Shown here: positions 1-8,949 of the stretch, piece by piece
Layout: every line of letters starts with the position of its first letter
Numbering within the stretch: position 1 is the stretch's first letter
DNA from: Aurantimonas coralicida
GTDB taxonomy: Bacteria > Pseudomonadota > Alphaproteobacteria > Rhizobiales > Rhizobiaceae
Direction of reading: 5' to 3'
DNA: 64,000 nt
Assembly (NCBI GenBank): GCA_011050685.1
Contig: DRFF01000083.1
Span: 1 to 64,000, forward strand
Translations under genes and position numbers: made by a program
The notes under the pieces: generated by a model
Databases searched by the model: none
The model's input: the letters and a program-made list of their open reading frames with translations, nothing else
Told to the model about the DNA's origin: nothing

Positions 1-59
1 GCGAGCGCGACCTTGGCCTTGAAGGCAGGGCTGTGGTTCCGCCTGGGTCTCTTGCTCAT
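1..59 (-). mobile_element. IS3-family transposase OrfA, N-terminal fragment
   Basis: Read on the minus strand, an ATG at 59 opens MSKRPRRNHSPAFKAKVAL and runs off the window edge. This N-terminus matches the OrfA (helix-turn-helix) protein of IS3-group insertion sequences, which usually begin MSKRRRRNHSPAFKAKVAL. A good ribosome site (AGGAGA) lies just upstream. OrfA normally binds the IS ends and makes the active transposase by frameshifting into OrfB, which would lie outside the window. The IS terminus should fall between 60 and about 112, close to the stop codon of the small upstream ORF. The family call is firm from the motif; the exact IS is not identifiable from 19 residues. Confidence 0.8.
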
Positions 60-109
60 CGTCTCTCCTGATCTCGGCCATCCTGGCCGCCTTCAGGCAG
101 ACAATCCAC

Positions 110-325
110 TCAGCACGCTGTCCAATTTTCCCGAGCCACCTCTGGTGTCAGCCTCGTCGAGACAGCGGCCTCTTCTTCGAGCCTGCGCGCCGTATCGGCC
201 AATCCCTGCCAAGCGATTCGGGACTGCTCGAACCGTCCCTTTGCACCGGCAAGCTTCGTCTGCTCAATTTCCTCGGCTGCATCGTCGGCGCGGGCCTGAT
301 AGAAAGCGCTCGAGATTTTCGACAT
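110..325 (-). CDS. small hypothetical protein, possibly truncated by the adjacent IS
   Basis: Minus-strand ORF of 71 codons from ATG at 325 (ribosome site AGGTGAG five bases upstream); a GTG at 332-334 would add three residues. The product is charged and mostly helical (SKISSAFYQARADDAAEEIE at the N-terminus) and I do not recognise it. Its stop TGA at 112-110 lies exactly where the sequence changes to the leader of the IS3-type OrfA on the same strand. The last residues may therefore be encoded by the IS end, and the original gene may have been longer. There is no signal peptide or membrane segment. Confidence 0.4.
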   Translation of the reverse strand: MSKISSAFYQARADDAAEEIEQTKLAGAKGRFEQSRIAWQGLADTARRLEEEAAVSTRLTPEVARENWTAC

Positions 326-334
326 GTAGCTCAC

Positions 335-684
335 CTTCCAAAGTCACTCTCCTGAAGGACACATAGGGCGGCCGAGTGGGATAGTAATGATGGCTTAATG
401 GCAGAACCCACACGAAGCGGCGCTCCACGAGGAGCAAGACCGCGTCTCCGCCGTCAGTTCACCCGAGGGAGCCGGATTCCGCGGTTTTTCAAGGCGCCCA
501 GCTTGGCCCTTCGTGCGTCCCGTCTTCCCACCGGATAGGAGGGCCGGATGCAAAGACGGTTCAACTGTGTAGCTGAATCTCCCCTCTGGCTTTTCACCCG
601 CCTTCCTTGCTCCCGATCGCCCAGCGCGCGATAAGCAGGTAAATCCGGTAAACCGGCGAGATACCAAACCCCGGAGAGCGTTTC
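335..684. other. non-coding stretch upstream of trpF
   Basis: These 350 bases contain no ORF I would support. The minus-strand ORFs here are short or continue antisense through trpF. The stretch must carry the trpFB promoter. A GGAGAG ribosome site at 673-678 precedes the TTG start of trpF. No attenuator-like leader peptide or strong hairpin was seen. Confidence 0.4.
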
Positions 685-1365
685 TTGCGAGCCTTCGACG
701 TCAAGATCTGCGGCCTGTCGACGCCCGCGACCATCGCGGCGGCGCTTCAGCGTGGCGCCAGCCATGTCGGCTTCGTGCATTTCGCCAAGAGCCCGCGTCA
801 TCTCGACGTCGGGGCGATGGCGGAGCTCGTCGGTTCCGTGGCGGGGCGCGCCGAGACTGTCATCGTCACGGTCGATCCGGACGATGATCTGGTCGCGCGT
901 TTCGCGGCCGAGGTGCGGCCGGACTGGCTGCAACTTCATGGGCGGGAGAGCCCGGAGCGGGTCGCCGCGATCAAGGCGTCCAGCGGTCTGAAGATCATGA
1001 AGGCGCTGCCGGTCGCCGAGGCCGCCGACCTTGCCGCGATCGCGGATTATCTCGGCGTCGCCGACCGTCTGCTGCTGGATTCCAGGCGGCCGAAGGGCTC
1101 CAACCTTCCCGGCGGCAACGGCGTCGCTTTCGACTGGCGGATTCCTGCCGGCCTTGACCCGGCTCCGCCCTACATGCTTTCCGGTGGCATCGACGCCGAC
1201 AACGTCGTCGATGCCATCCGCATCGCGCGGCCGTCCGGCATCGACGTGTCGTCCGGTGTCGAGCGCGCGCCCGGCGTCAAGGACGTCGGTCGCATTCATT
1301 CCTTCTTCGACGCGCTGGATCGCCTCCGCATGGACGAGCCGGCGAGAAAGGCCCGTGCCTCGTGA
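685..1365 (+). CDS. trpF: phosphoribosylanthranilate isomerase TrpF
   Basis: Cytoplasmic enzyme of tryptophan synthesis that isomerises N-(5-phosphoribosyl)anthranilate to CdRP. The 226-residue product opens with the family signature [11 protein letters not shown] (catalytic Cys) and carries the later TIM-barrel motifs LLLDS (catalytic Asp), PYMLSGGID and GIDVSSGVE (phosphate binding). Length is usual. Start is TTG at 685 with GGAGAG a few bases upstream; no in-frame ATG precedes the conserved KICG motif. The stop overlaps the GTG start of trpB by four bases, so the two are translationally coupled. Confidence 0.95.
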   Translation: MRAFDVKICGLSTPATIAAALQRGASHVGFVHFAKSPRHLDVGAMAELVGSVAGRAETVIVTVDPDDDLVARFAAEVRPDWLQLHGRESPERVAAIKASSGLKIMKALPVAEAADLAAIADYLGVADRLLLDSRRPKGSNLPGGNGVAFDWRIPAGLDPAPPYMLSGGIDADNVVDAIRIARPSGIDVSSGVERAPGVKDVGRIHSFFDALDRLRMDEPARKARAS

Positions 1366-2582
1366 ACCAGCCGCTGACCCCGAATTCGTTTCGCGCCGGT
1401 CCCGACGAGGACGGCCGCTTCGGTCATTTCGGCGGGCGTTTCGTCGCCGAGACGCTGATGCCGCTGATCCTCCATCTGGAGGACGCCTGGAAGGCGGCGA
1501 AAGCCGATCCGGCCTTCAAGGCCGAGCTCGACAATCTCAACACCCATTATACCGGCCGGCCGTCGCCGCTCTATTTCGCCGAGCGGCTGACCGAAAGGCT
1601 TGGCGGCGCCAAGGTCTATTTCAAGCGCGACGAACTGAACCACACCGGCTCGCACAAGATCAACAACTGCCTCGGTCAGATCCTGCTTGCCAAGAAGATG
1701 GGCAAGACGCGGATCATCGCCGAGACCGGCGCCGGCCAGCATGGCGTCGCGACGGCGACGGTGTGCGCCCGCTTCGGCTTTCCCTGCGTCGTCTACATGG
1801 GCGCGACGGATGTCGAGCGGCAGTCGCCGAACGTCTTCCGCATGAAGCTGCTCGGGGCCGAGGTGATCCCCGTCACCGCCGGGCACGGCACGCTCAAGGA
1901 CGCCATGAACGAGGCGCTGCGCGACTGGGTGACCAATGTCGATTCCACCTATTACCTGATCGGCACCGCCGCTGGCCCGCACCCCTATCCAGAACTCGTC
2001 AGAGAGTTTCAGAGTGTGATCGGCCAGGAGGCGAAGGAGCAGATGATGGCGGCCGAGGGCCGCCTGCCGGACCTGCTGGTCGCGGCCGTCGGCGGCGGCT
2101 CCAACGCTATCGGCCTGTTTCACCCCTTCCTCGACGACAAGGACGTGGCGATGGTCGGCGTCGAGGCAGGCGGCAAGGGGCTCGACGGCGAGGAGCATTG
2201 CGCCTCGCTGACGGCGGGTTCGCCTGGCGTCCTGCATGGTAACCGCACCTATCTCTTGCAGAACGAGGACGGCCAGATCAAGGAGGGCCACTCGATCTCG
2301 GCCGGGCTCGACTATCCGGGCATCGGGCCAGAGCATTCCTGGCTGAAGGATTCCGGCCGGGTCGAATATGTCCCGATCATGGACACCGAGGCGCTGGACG
2401 CCTTCCAGATGCTGACCCGCGTCGAGGGCATCATCCCGGCGTTGGAGCCGGCCCATGCGCTTGCGGAAGTCATCAAGCGCGCGCCGAAGATGGGCAAGGA
2501 CCAGATCATCTTGATGAATCTGTGCGGTCGCGGCGACAAGGACGTGTTCACGGCGGCCAAGCATCTGGGCGTGGAGCTGTAG
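1362..2582 (+). CDS. trpB: tryptophan synthase beta chain TrpB
   Basis: PLP enzyme that condenses indole with L-serine to give tryptophan, working as an alpha2-beta2 complex with TrpA. The 406-residue sequence shows [15 protein letters not shown] at the N-terminus, the PLP lysine K99 in [17 protein letters not shown] for the indole and substrate site, and the glycine-rich phosphate cup VGGGSNA. Start is GTG at 1362 inside the end of trpF. In related bacteria trpA follows directly, but here a toxin-antitoxin remnant, a tiny ORF and cutA separate them. Confidence 0.97.
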   Translation: MNQPLTPNSFRAGPDEDGRFGHFGGRFVAETLMPLILHLEDAWKAAKADPAFKAELDNLNTHYTGRPSPLYFAERLTERLGGAKVYFKRDELNHTGSHKINNCLGQILLAKKMGKTRIIAETGAGQHGVATATVCARFGFPCVVYMGATDVERQSPNVFRMKLLGAEVIPVTAGHGTLKDAMNEALRDWVTNVDSTYYLIGTAAGPHPYPELVREFQSVIGQEAKEQMMAAEGRLPDLLVAAVGGGSNAIGLFHPFLDDKDVAMVGVEAGGKGLDGEEHCASLTAGSPGVLHGNRTYLLQNEDGQIKEGHSISAGLDYPGIGPEHSWLKDSGRVEYVPIMDTEALDAFQMLTRVEGIIPALEPAHALAEVIKRAPKMGKDQIILMNLCGRGDKDVFTAAKHLGVEL

Positions 2583-2640
2583 CAGTGGGGACGTATGTTT
2601 TTCGCCCTGACGAGACAGGGTTTTGGCGGAGATAGATCCG

Positions 2641-2925
2641 ATGGCGACAGAAAATCTGTCGATACCGCTTGAGGTCGGCCCGAAAACGGATTTGGAAGCT
2701 GAGGCAAGGCGGGAACGCAGGTCGGAATCCTGGATCGCCGAACGGGCGATCGAGGCCTATCTCGCAGCGAAGAAGCGGAAGCGTGAGGCCATCGACGTTG
2801 CCGTCACTGACGCGGACAAGGGTGTTTTCGTCTCCAAGGAGGCTGTCGATCGCTGGGTCGAATCATGGAGCAACGGCGAGGCGGCGATCAAGCCAGCGCC
2901 GGATATATTGCCCCCTGACAAATGA
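2641..2925 (+). CDS. ribbon-helix-helix antitoxin (CopG/RelB-like)
   Basis: A 94-residue protein from ATG at 2641, with GGAGAT about ten bases upstream; a TTG at 2623 would add six residues. The N-terminal part has the beta strand then two helices expected of a ribbon-helix-helix DNA-binding fold: NLSIPLEVG, LEAEARRERRSESWIAERAI. The middle (SKEAVDRWVESW) resembles the toxin-binding tail of ParD/RelB-type antitoxins. The stop TGA overlaps the ATG of the next reading frame (ATGA), the usual antitoxin-toxin layout. The partner gene is broken, so this antitoxin may be orphaned. Confidence 0.75.
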   Translation: MATENLSIPLEVGPKTDLEAEARRERRSESWIAERAIEAYLAAKKRKREAIDVAVTDADKGVFVSKEAVDRWVESWSNGEAAIKPAPDILPPDK

Positions 2926-3215
2926 AGATCGTCTTTTTGCCTGCGGCAGTCGATGATCTCGAGTGGTTTCGCCGGTACTATCAGCAGGTCTTTCCAGACG
3001 GCGCGCAGAAGGCAACGGTGCAATACCAAAAAGCGATCCATCTGCTCGGCTAGCGGCCAAAACTCGGCCATCCGATTGCAGATAACGGCATTCGCGAATA
3101 TGCCATTCCGCGAACGCCTTTTTCTTTAATCTACCGCATTCAAAGCGGTCGAATCGAGGTTTTGAGGTTTTGGGACCAGCGCGGCAACCGGTCGGAGCAC
3201 TGGATTGATGATTAA
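2922..3215 (+). pseudogene. ParE/RelE-family toxin with in-frame amber codon
   Basis: Starting at ATG 2922, which overlaps the antitoxin stop, one frame encodes 96 residues interrupted by a single TAG at 3051-3053. The first 43 codons read MKIVFLPAAVDDLEWFRRYY and onwards to HLLG. After the TAG the frame continues RPKLGHPIADNGIREYAIPR, then FSLIYRI, IEVLRFWDQR and ends HWIDD before TAA. Together this is a typical full-length ParE/RelE fold: N-terminal helix pair, the LG-x-RP-LG turn, then the RE-beta core and C-terminal RFWDQR. A one-base change from GAG or CAG would explain the stop. Both halves remain well conserved, so the lesion looks recent. The toxin should be inactive unless the amber is suppressed. 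Confidence 0.85.
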
Positions 3216-3249
3216 GATGATATCCGTCACTGTACCGAGACGCGTTTGA

Positions 3250-3381
3250 ATGACCGAGTTTAGAGACGAGCTTTATTCGGAATTTCGGCGCGCTCGGGCC
3301 GACATCCATCTTTTGAAGGGGATGCTCGGCGTCCTGATCATCCTTTTCGTCGCGATTTTCCTGCGAGTGTCGTTCCTGTGA
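3250..3381 (+). CDS. 43-residue single-pass membrane protein
   Basis: A short ORF from ATG at 3250 gives MTEFRDELYSEFRRARADIH, then LLKG, and a hydrophobic C-terminal stretch (MLGVLIILFVAIFL). This suggests a small cytoplasmic amphipathic helix with one transmembrane anchor. It ends seven bases before the cutA start and could be co-transcribed with it. The layout resembles small phage- or toxin-antitoxin-linked membrane peptides, but I do not recognise a family. Support is the compositional pattern and tight packing only. Confidence 0.45.
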   Translation: MTEFRDELYSEFRRARADIHLLKGMLGVLIILFVAIFLRVSFL

Positions 3382-3388
3382 GGAAAAT

Positions 3389-3709
3389 ATGACCGACATC
3401 GTCGAAATCCACGTGACCTGCCCGACGCTCGAGGTCGCGCGCGAACTGTCGCATGGGCTTCTCGACGGCCGGCTTGCCGCCTGCTGCAATATCGGCAAGG
3501 AGGTGGACAGCCGCTATCTCTGGCAGGGCAAGAAGGAGCGGCACGACGAATGGCCGTTGACGATCAAGACCCGTGCCGATTTGTTCGATGCTTGCTGCGA
3601 GGCGATCCGCACTCATCATCCCTATGAGACGCCCGCGATCGTCGGTTTTGCCGTCGACCATGTGGACGCGGCGACCGCCGAGTGGATCGCCGAAGTGACG
3701 AAAGCCTGA
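3389..3709 (+). CDS. cutA: divalent-cation tolerance protein CutA
   Basis: A 106-residue protein with the CutA1 signatures: [18 protein letters not shown], then [31 protein letters not shown] and the conserved HPYETPAIV. CutA1 proteins are trimeric with a ferredoxin-like fold like PII signalling proteins. A role in copper or metal tolerance is reported, but the molecular function is unsettled. Start ATG at 3389 has a GAGGAAA ribosome site. The stop is one base before the trpA start, so cutA and trpA are probably one transcript. Confidence 0.93.
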   Translation: MTDIVEIHVTCPTLEVARELSHGLLDGRLAACCNIGKEVDSRYLWQGKKERHDEWPLTIKTRADLFDACCEAIRTHHPYETPAIVGFAVDHVDAATAEWIAEVTKA

Positions 3710-3710
3710 G

Positions 3711-4544
3711 ATGACCACACGCATCGAAGACCGGTTCCGCGCGCTGGCCGAACAGGGGCGTCCCGCCCTCGTCACCTTCGTCATGGCGGGCGATCCGGAC
3801 CATGATACCGCGCTCGAGATCGTCAGGGCGCTGCCCGGCGCCGGCGCCGACATCATCGAGCTTGGCATGCCGTTTTCCGACCCGATGGCCGACGGTCCGG
3901 CGATCCAGAAGGCTGGCTTGCGCGCCCTGAAGGCCGGCGAAAGCCTGAAAAAGACCCTGGCGATGGTCGGCGCCTTCCGCGAAAGCGACACGACGACGCC
4001 GCTGATCCTGATGGGCTATTTCAACCCGATCTACGTCTACGGCGTCGAACGCTTCGTCCAGGACGCGCTGGCCGCCGGGGTTGACGGTCTGATCGTCGTC
4101 GATCTGCCGCCCGAGATGGACGACGAGCTCTGCCTGCCGGCTCTCGACAAGGGCCTCAATTTCATTCGCCTCGCGACGCCGACCACCGACGACAAGCGCC
4201 TGCCTGCGGTTTTGAAGAACACCTCCGGCTTCGTCTATTACGTGTCGATCACCGGCATCACCGGCTCCGCCGCGCCCGACGCGGGCAAGGTCGCGGCGGC
4301 CGTCGGGCGCATCAAGGGCCACACGAACCTGCCGGTTTGCGTCGGCTTCGGCGTGCGCAGCGCCGAACAGGCCCGCGAGATCGGCCGGGCGGCGGACGGC
4401 GTCGTCGTCGGTTCGGCGCTGATCAACGCCATCGAAGCGTCGCTGATCGACGGCCGTGCGGGTGCCGGCACGGTGACGGCGGTCACTGATCTGGTGCGCG
4501 ATCTCGCAGGCGGCGTTCGTGCCGCCCGTCTTGCGGATGCCTGA
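3711..4544 (+). CDS. trpA: tryptophan synthase alpha chain TrpA
   Basis: Cleaves indole-3-glycerol phosphate to indole and glyceraldehyde-3-phosphate, passing indole to TrpB. The 277-residue TIM barrel shows the catalytic Glu50 and Asp61 in [19 protein letters not shown], the [10 protein letters not shown] loop, and the phosphate-binding GFGVRSAEQ and [10 protein letters not shown]. Start ATG 3711 is one base after cutA. The gene lies 1.1 kb from trpB rather than next to it. Confidence 0.97.
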   Translation: MTTRIEDRFRALAEQGRPALVTFVMAGDPDHDTALEIVRALPGAGADIIELGMPFSDPMADGPAIQKAGLRALKAGESLKKTLAMVGAFRESDTTTPLILMGYFNPIYVYGVERFVQDALAAGVDGLIVVDLPPEMDDELCLPALDKGLNFIRLATPTTDDKRLPAVLKNTSGFVYYVSITGITGSAAPDAGKVAAAVGRIKGHTNLPVCVGFGVRSAEQAREIGRAADGVVVGSALINAIEASLIDGRAGAGTVTAVTDLVRDLAGGVRAARLADA

Positions 4545-4592
4545 CCGCGCGACCATCTGCCAACAACCCTTGTCAATCGGAACAGCCGCGCC

Positions 4593-5528
4593 GTGAACTG
4601 GATCACCAACTACGTCCGCCCCAAGATTTCCAGCCTCCTCGCCACGCGCGAGGTGCCGGAAAACCTTTGGATCAAGTGTCCGGAGACCGGCGAGATGGTC
4701 TTCCACAAGGATCTGGAGGCCAACCAATGGGTGATCCCATCCTCGGACTTCCACATGCGCATTCGCGCCAGGGACCGGCTGAAGAGCTTCTTCGACGACG
4801 GTGCATTCGAGACGATCGAACTGCCGAAGGTGGCGCTCGACCCGCTGAAATTCCGCGACTCCAAGCGCTATGTCGATCGCCTGAAGGAGTACAAGGCCAA
4901 GGCGGAGATGGACGACGCCGTGATCGCTGCGCGGGGCGCGATCGAGGGCCTGCCGGTCATGGCGATCGTCCAGGATTTCGCCTTCATGGGCGGCTCGCTC
5001 GGAATGGCCGCCGGCGAGGCGATCATCAAGGGCTTCGAGACCGCGATCGCGGAAAATCGGCCGCTCGTTCTGTTCGCGGCCTCCGGCGGCGCGCGCATGC
5101 AGGAGGGTATCCTGTCGCTGATGCAGCTGCCGCGCACCACCGTCGCGGTGGAGATGCTCAAAGAGGCCGGGCTGCCCTACATCGTCGTCCTGACCAACCC
5201 GACGGCCGGCGGCGTGTCGGCGTCGTACGCGATGCTCGGTGACGTCCATATCGCCGAGCCGGGTGCGGTGATCGGTTTTGCCGGCGCCCGCGTCATCGAG
5301 CAGACGATCCGCGAAAAGCTGCCCGAAGGGTTCCAGCGGGCCGAATATCTCATGGCGCACGGCATGGTCGACATGGTCGTCCACCGGCACGAGTTGAAGG
5401 CGACGATCGCGAATCTGGCCAAACTGTTGACCAAAACGCCCGTCGATATCGCGGCGCGCACCGAAGATGAGCCGGAACCGACGGTCGAGCCCGCGACCGC
5501 GCCGTCCGAGCCGCAACCGGCCGCCTGA
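4593..5528 (+). CDS. accD: acetyl-CoA carboxylase carboxyltransferase subunit beta AccD
   Basis: Beta subunit of the carboxyltransferase that, with AccA, moves CO2 from biotin to acetyl-CoA for fatty-acid synthesis. The crotonase-type core is clear: [38 protein letters not shown] and [12 protein letters not shown]. The N-terminal zinc ribbon is degenerate. Of the four cysteines found in E. coli AccD only Cys29 remains; the other three positions are Thr32, Ile48 and Ser51 ([10 protein letters not shown] then [10 protein letters not shown]). The same pattern is known, from memory, in Rhizobium AccD. Start is GTG 4593. The last 35 residues are an acidic, proline-rich tail. Confidence 0.96.
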   Translation: MNWITNYVRPKISSLLATREVPENLWIKCPETGEMVFHKDLEANQWVIPSSDFHMRIRARDRLKSFFDDGAFETIELPKVALDPLKFRDSKRYVDRLKEYKAKAEMDDAVIAARGAIEGLPVMAIVQDFAFMGGSLGMAAGEAIIKGFETAIAENRPLVLFAASGGARMQEGILSLMQLPRTTVAVEMLKEAGLPYIVVLTNPTAGGVSASYAMLGDVHIAEPGAVIGFAGARVIEQTIREKLPEGFQRAEYLMAHGMVDMVVHRHELKATIANLAKLLTKTPVDIAARTEDEPEPTVEPATAPSEPQPAA

Positions 5529-5570
5529 ATCGGTTTTGCATCCGCTCATGCTCTCGCGTAATTCTCGTCC

Positions 5571-6905
5571 ATGACCACGACCTCGCTGGCCACCACAGAG
5601 ATCGAATCCCTGATGCTGAAGCATCCGAAGGGCTTTGACCTGTCGCTCGACCGCATTCGCCGGCTGCTCGCCGATCTCGGCGACCCGCAACACCGGCTGC
5701 CGCCGCAGATCCACATCGCTGGAACCAATGGAAAGGGCTCGGTCACGGCCTTTTGCCGGGCGATCCTGGAGGCCGACGGTCGGGCGACCCACGTCCACAC
5801 CTCGCCGCATCTGGTCAACTGGCATGAGCGCTATCGGATCGGCCGCTACGGCCAGCCCGGCGCGCTCGTCGACGACCGGCTGCTGGCCGAGGCCGTCGTG
5901 CGGGCTGCGGCCGCCAATCGCGGCGAAATGATCACCGTCTTCGAGATCCTGACGGCGGTCACCTTCCTGTTGTTTTCCGAGCAGCCGGCCGATGTCGCGC
6001 TGATCGAGGTCGGTCTGGGCGGACGCTTCGATGCAACCAACGTCCTGGAAAAGCCGGCCGCGACCGTGATCACGTCGATCTCGCTCGACCACCAGTCCTA
6101 TCTCGGCGATCGGGTGGAGCTGATCGCGGCGGAAAAAGGCGGCATCATCAAGCCGGGCGTGCCGGTCATCGTCGGCCAGCAGGGCGAAACGGTGGCGCTG
6201 GACGTGCTCACCGCGATGGCCGATCGCGCCAACGCGCCGTTGCTGGTCTACGGCCAGGACTTCTTCGCCTATGAGGAACACGGCCGGCTGGTCTATCAGG
6301 ACGACACGGGGCTTCTCGACCTGCCGATGCCGCGGCTGCCGGGTCGCCATCAGCTGATCAACGCGGCGACGGCGATCGCCACGCTCCGCCATGCCGGTTT
6401 CGGCCCGAGTGATCAGGCGATCGAGACGGGTCTGGCGAATGTTGAATGGCCGGGCCGCATGCAGCAGATCGCCTCGGGTCCGCTCTACCGCGCGGCGTTT
6501 CCCGGGTCCGAACTCTGGCTCGACGGCGGCCACAATCCGGGCGCCGGTACGGCGATCGCCGAAACCCTGGCCGACATGGAGGAACGGGTTTCGCGATCGT
6601 TGTTCCTCATTGCTGGAATGATCAACACCAAGGATCCGGTGGGATTCTTCGCTGCCTTCGCGGGGATTGCCCGGCATGTGTTCACGGTTCCGGTGGACGC
6701 ATCCGACGCCGGCATCGACCCGAGCGAGCTGGCCGAGGCGGCGATCGAGGCAGGGCTCGACGCCGAACCCTGCGCCTCGGTCGAGGACGCGATCCGCCTG
6801 GTGTCGTCCGCCTGGGACAGCGATCGAGCGCCGCGCTTTTTGATCTGCGGCTCGCTCTATCTGGTCGGCGATGTGCTGGCGCAAAGCGGCCTGGCGCCGC
6901 GCTGA
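5571..6905 (+). CDS. folC: bifunctional folylpolyglutamate/dihydrofolate synthase FolC
   Basis: Mur-ligase-type enzyme that adds glutamate to dihydropteroate and folates. The 444 residues carry the P-loop IHIAGTNGKGSVTAF (about 47-61), the HTSPHLVNWHERYRI loop, the EVGLGGRFDATNV motif, the SLDHQSYLG His segment and the C-terminal domain motif ELWLDGGHNPGAG. Start ATG 5571 follows accD by 42 bases, the order usual in rhizobia (trpA-accD-folC). Length is normal and nothing is missing. Confidence 0.96.
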   Translation: MTTTSLATTEIESLMLKHPKGFDLSLDRIRRLLADLGDPQHRLPPQIHIAGTNGKGSVTAFCRAILEADGRATHVHTSPHLVNWHERYRIGRYGQPGALVDDRLLAEAVVRAAAANRGEMITVFEILTAVTFLLFSEQPADVALIEVGLGGRFDATNVLEKPAATVITSISLDHQSYLGDRVELIAAEKGGIIKPGVPVIVGQQGETVALDVLTAMADRANAPLLVYGQDFFAYEEHGRLVYQDDTGLLDLPMPRLPGRHQLINAATAIATLRHAGFGPSDQAIETGLANVEWPGRMQQIASGPLYRAAFPGSELWLDGGHNPGAGTAIAETLADMEERVSRSLFLIAGMINTKDPVGFFAAFAGIARHVFTVPVDASDAGIDPSELAEAAIEAGLDAEPCASVEDAIRLVSSAWDSDRAPRFLICGSLYLVGDVLAQSGLAPR

Positions 6906-7006
6906 GAGACCCGACTGTTCGGCGCCTGACGAGCCTCGTCTTGGCGTGGTGGCCGCCTCGGATGGCGGGGAGACTCTATCGATCGTGGAAAGGCAGGGAG
7001 AGGACA

Positions 7007-7405
7007 ATGGAGATCAGGCAACGCGGGTCCGTTCCGACCCGGCGGGCACCGGCCAGCTATTTCACCGGCACGGTCTGGCAGGACCCGATCATCGAGGCAC
7101 CGGAGCCGGCGCGCCTGAGGGCGGTCGTGGTGCTGTTCGAGCCGGGCGCGCGCACGGCGTGGCATACCCACCCGCTGGGACAGACCCTTTACGTCACGGC
7201 GGGAACGGGCCGGTTCCAGACCTTCGGCGAACCGATCCAGACGATCGGCGCGGGCGACGTGATCTGGATTCCGCCCGGCGAGAAGCACTGGCATGGCGCC
7301 GGGCCGGAGACGATGATGACCCACATCGCCATGCAGGAGGCGAAGGACGGCGTGGCCGTCGACTGGCTGGAACATGTCAGCGACGAGGACTACGCAAAAG
7401 CCTGA
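7007..7405 (+). CDS. cupin-domain protein
   Basis: A 132-residue single-domain cupin. Motif 1 is WHTHPLGQTLYVTAGTG (two His and the downstream segment binding a metal), and motif 2 lies around GDVIWIPPGEKHWHG. The family resembles the small cupins often found with carboxymuconolactone decarboxylases or quinone oxidoreductases; substrate cannot be told. Start ATG 7007 has GGGAGAGGA just upstream. It sits between folC and the transferred DUF4041 gene, where related genomes usually have trxA next to folC. The 173 bases after it (7406-7578) show no supported gene. Confidence 0.85.
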   Translation: MEIRQRGSVPTRRAPASYFTGTVWQDPIIEAPEPARLRAVVVLFEPGARTAWHTHPLGQTLYVTAGTGRFQTFGEPIQTIGAGDVIWIPPGEKHWHGAGPETMMTHIAMQEAKDGVAVDWLEHVSDEDYAKA

Positions 7406-7578
7406 CGTCGCGTCGGGGGATGGCCCGGCGGGATTTCCTGGACGTTGACGAAGGCTGGGTCTCTCCAACAGGAAGACGTAGCGCCAATGCCTAACGCATT
7501 GAGGATTCGCGCTAAGGAACCCCAGGCGAAATTCTTCAGCGAGTCCTCTTGTACAAGGCTCTTATCGGGCTGCTCCGC

Positions 7579-8949
7579 TTAGATGGTCACCGGCAGCAGC
7601 TCGCTGGCCAACGCCACTTGCATGGCTTCAAGAGCCATATTTCTGCGTGCGAGCGTTTCGTGCCATTCCTGAGCTTCGCGATCCTTGAAGAAACCAGCGT
7701 CCGGAGCAAGGCGGCTGACTGCTTCCTCAACCTCGTCGAGCGAAACCCTGAAGAATTCCTTCCGCATATTCACTGCGTTGATGCGACGATCCGCGAATTC
7801 CCTATGTATGGCCGCTTCGAGTGTTGGGGCCTCGTCGGAGTAGATCATCGCGTGCGTGTCGAAGGAAAATGGCACGCTAGCGTCTCCTAATTCGCGCACC
7901 CGATCATCTGGATCGAGCCTGCGCGTGAGGCCAATCTTCACGATTTCTTGGCCAAAAGAGCCAATATTAGAGATAATATATACGTAGCCGGACTTCGTCA
8001 TTTCTGCCATCGCACGGGCGCGCTCGCTCGCAGAATGCGCCTCTTCGAGAGCCGCTTCGAGATCAGCGATTTTCTTCTTCATCTCCGTGCTTGCCTCGCC
8101 CGCACCCGCCTCCTCTCGGGCTTTTTCAAGAAGCGCCTGATATCTTCGTTCTTCTCGTTCAGCGGCTTCTGCATCTGCGAGTAATTTCTTTTCCTCTCGC
8201 TCGGCGCGCGCCAATTCGGCGCGCTCGGCTTTGTCGAATTTCAGCTGCTCTCTATATTCATGTGTTAGATAGAGTTCGTTGAGCCTGAGCGCGACGTAAT
8301 CGTCGTTGATTTCGAGGTTCATTGATTCGTTCGCGCTGTTGATGCCCTTCGCTGCATTCAAGATGCGCTTTTCCATAGCTGTGACATTATTCCACCGCGT
8401 ATTCGCGATGGCAGCTTCACACTCATTATTGAAAGCGCGCATCGTCAATCTAGTCTGACGATTGATCATGGTTTGACCTTTCGCGCGACTGCCGTCGACG
8501 GTCCACCCCGTCGGGCAAATGGTCGCATTTTTCGCCGATACCATATCCTTCTGGCTCTCTCGAACCTCCTTGATCTTCCTTTTATAAACCTCGCTGTCTC
8601 CGAAATCGAAATGAGGTTCATAGATACCTAGTTCGGCAAAGGCGAGCCGCTCGTCATAGACCGCCACCTGTTGCTCTAGGCGGTCGAGAAACTCTCGTTT
8701 TTCCGCGTAGGTCTTTCGTACCTCCTCGGTCCTTTGGCCCAATTCATCGGCCCGATCTCGAAGTTGAGATACCTCCTCGTCGATCGAAAGGATCGGCGCA
8801 AGCTTTCCCTTCAATGCTCCGATCTCTGTGTCACTGGCGTCTATTGCTGATTTCGCCCTCTTGAGCTTCTTTCGTGTCGAAAACCAGAGAAAAAAGAACA
8901 CCGGAGGCGTGAGCAGCCAAATCAAGAGCGCAATAGCCAGTGGATCCAT
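7579..8949 (-). CDS. DUF4041 / T5orf172 (GIY-YIG-like) domain protein, membrane anchored
   Basis: A 456-residue protein. An N-terminal hydrophobic segment (about 5-22, IALLIWLLTPPVFFFLWF) is followed by a coiled coil (23-95). A DUF4041-type helical region runs from about 110 to 250, then a second highly charged coiled coil to about 318. A C-terminal domain of about 330-415 reads SGYVYIISN, then VKIGLTRRLDPDDRVRELGD and EAAIHREFADRRIN, ending KEFFRV. That C-terminal pattern is the T5orf172/MUG113 branch of the GIY-YIG nuclease superfamily. Such proteins are common on phages and mobile islands; function is unproven. The region is AT-richer than its neighbours, which supports transfer. Ribosome site GGGGCGAGAG precedes ATG 8949. 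Confidence 0.8.
   Translation of the reverse strand: MDPLAIALLIWLLTPPVFFFLWFSTRKKLKRAKSAIDASDTEIGALKGKLAPILSIDEEVSQLRDRADELGQRTEEVRKTYAEKREFLDRLEQQVAVYDERLAFAELGIYEPHFDFGDSEVYKRKIKEVRESQKDMVSAKNATICPTGWTVDGSRAKGQTMINRQTRLTMRAFNNECEAAIANTRWNNVTAMEKRILNAAKGINSANESMNLEINDDYVALRLNELYLTHEYREQLKFDKAERAELARAEREEKKLLADAEAAEREERRYQALLEKAREEAGAGEASTEMKKKIADLEAALEEAHSASERARAMAEMTKSGYVYIISNIGSFGQEIVKIGLTRRLDPDDRVRELGDASVPFSFDTHAMIYSDEAPTLEAAIHREFADRRINAVNMRKEFFRVSLDEVEEAVSRLAPDAGFFKDREAQEWHETLARRNMALEAMQVALASELLPVTI

Noticed and set aside
454-684. Minus-strand frame extending from opposite trpF into the upstream gap
   Set aside because: No ribosome site or recognisable motif; continuous with an antisense shadow.
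3564-7007. 1147-codon minus-strand open frame
   Set aside because: Antisense of cutA, trpA, accD and folC; composed of Arg/Asp/Gly-rich low-complexity text typical of GC-rich shadow frames.
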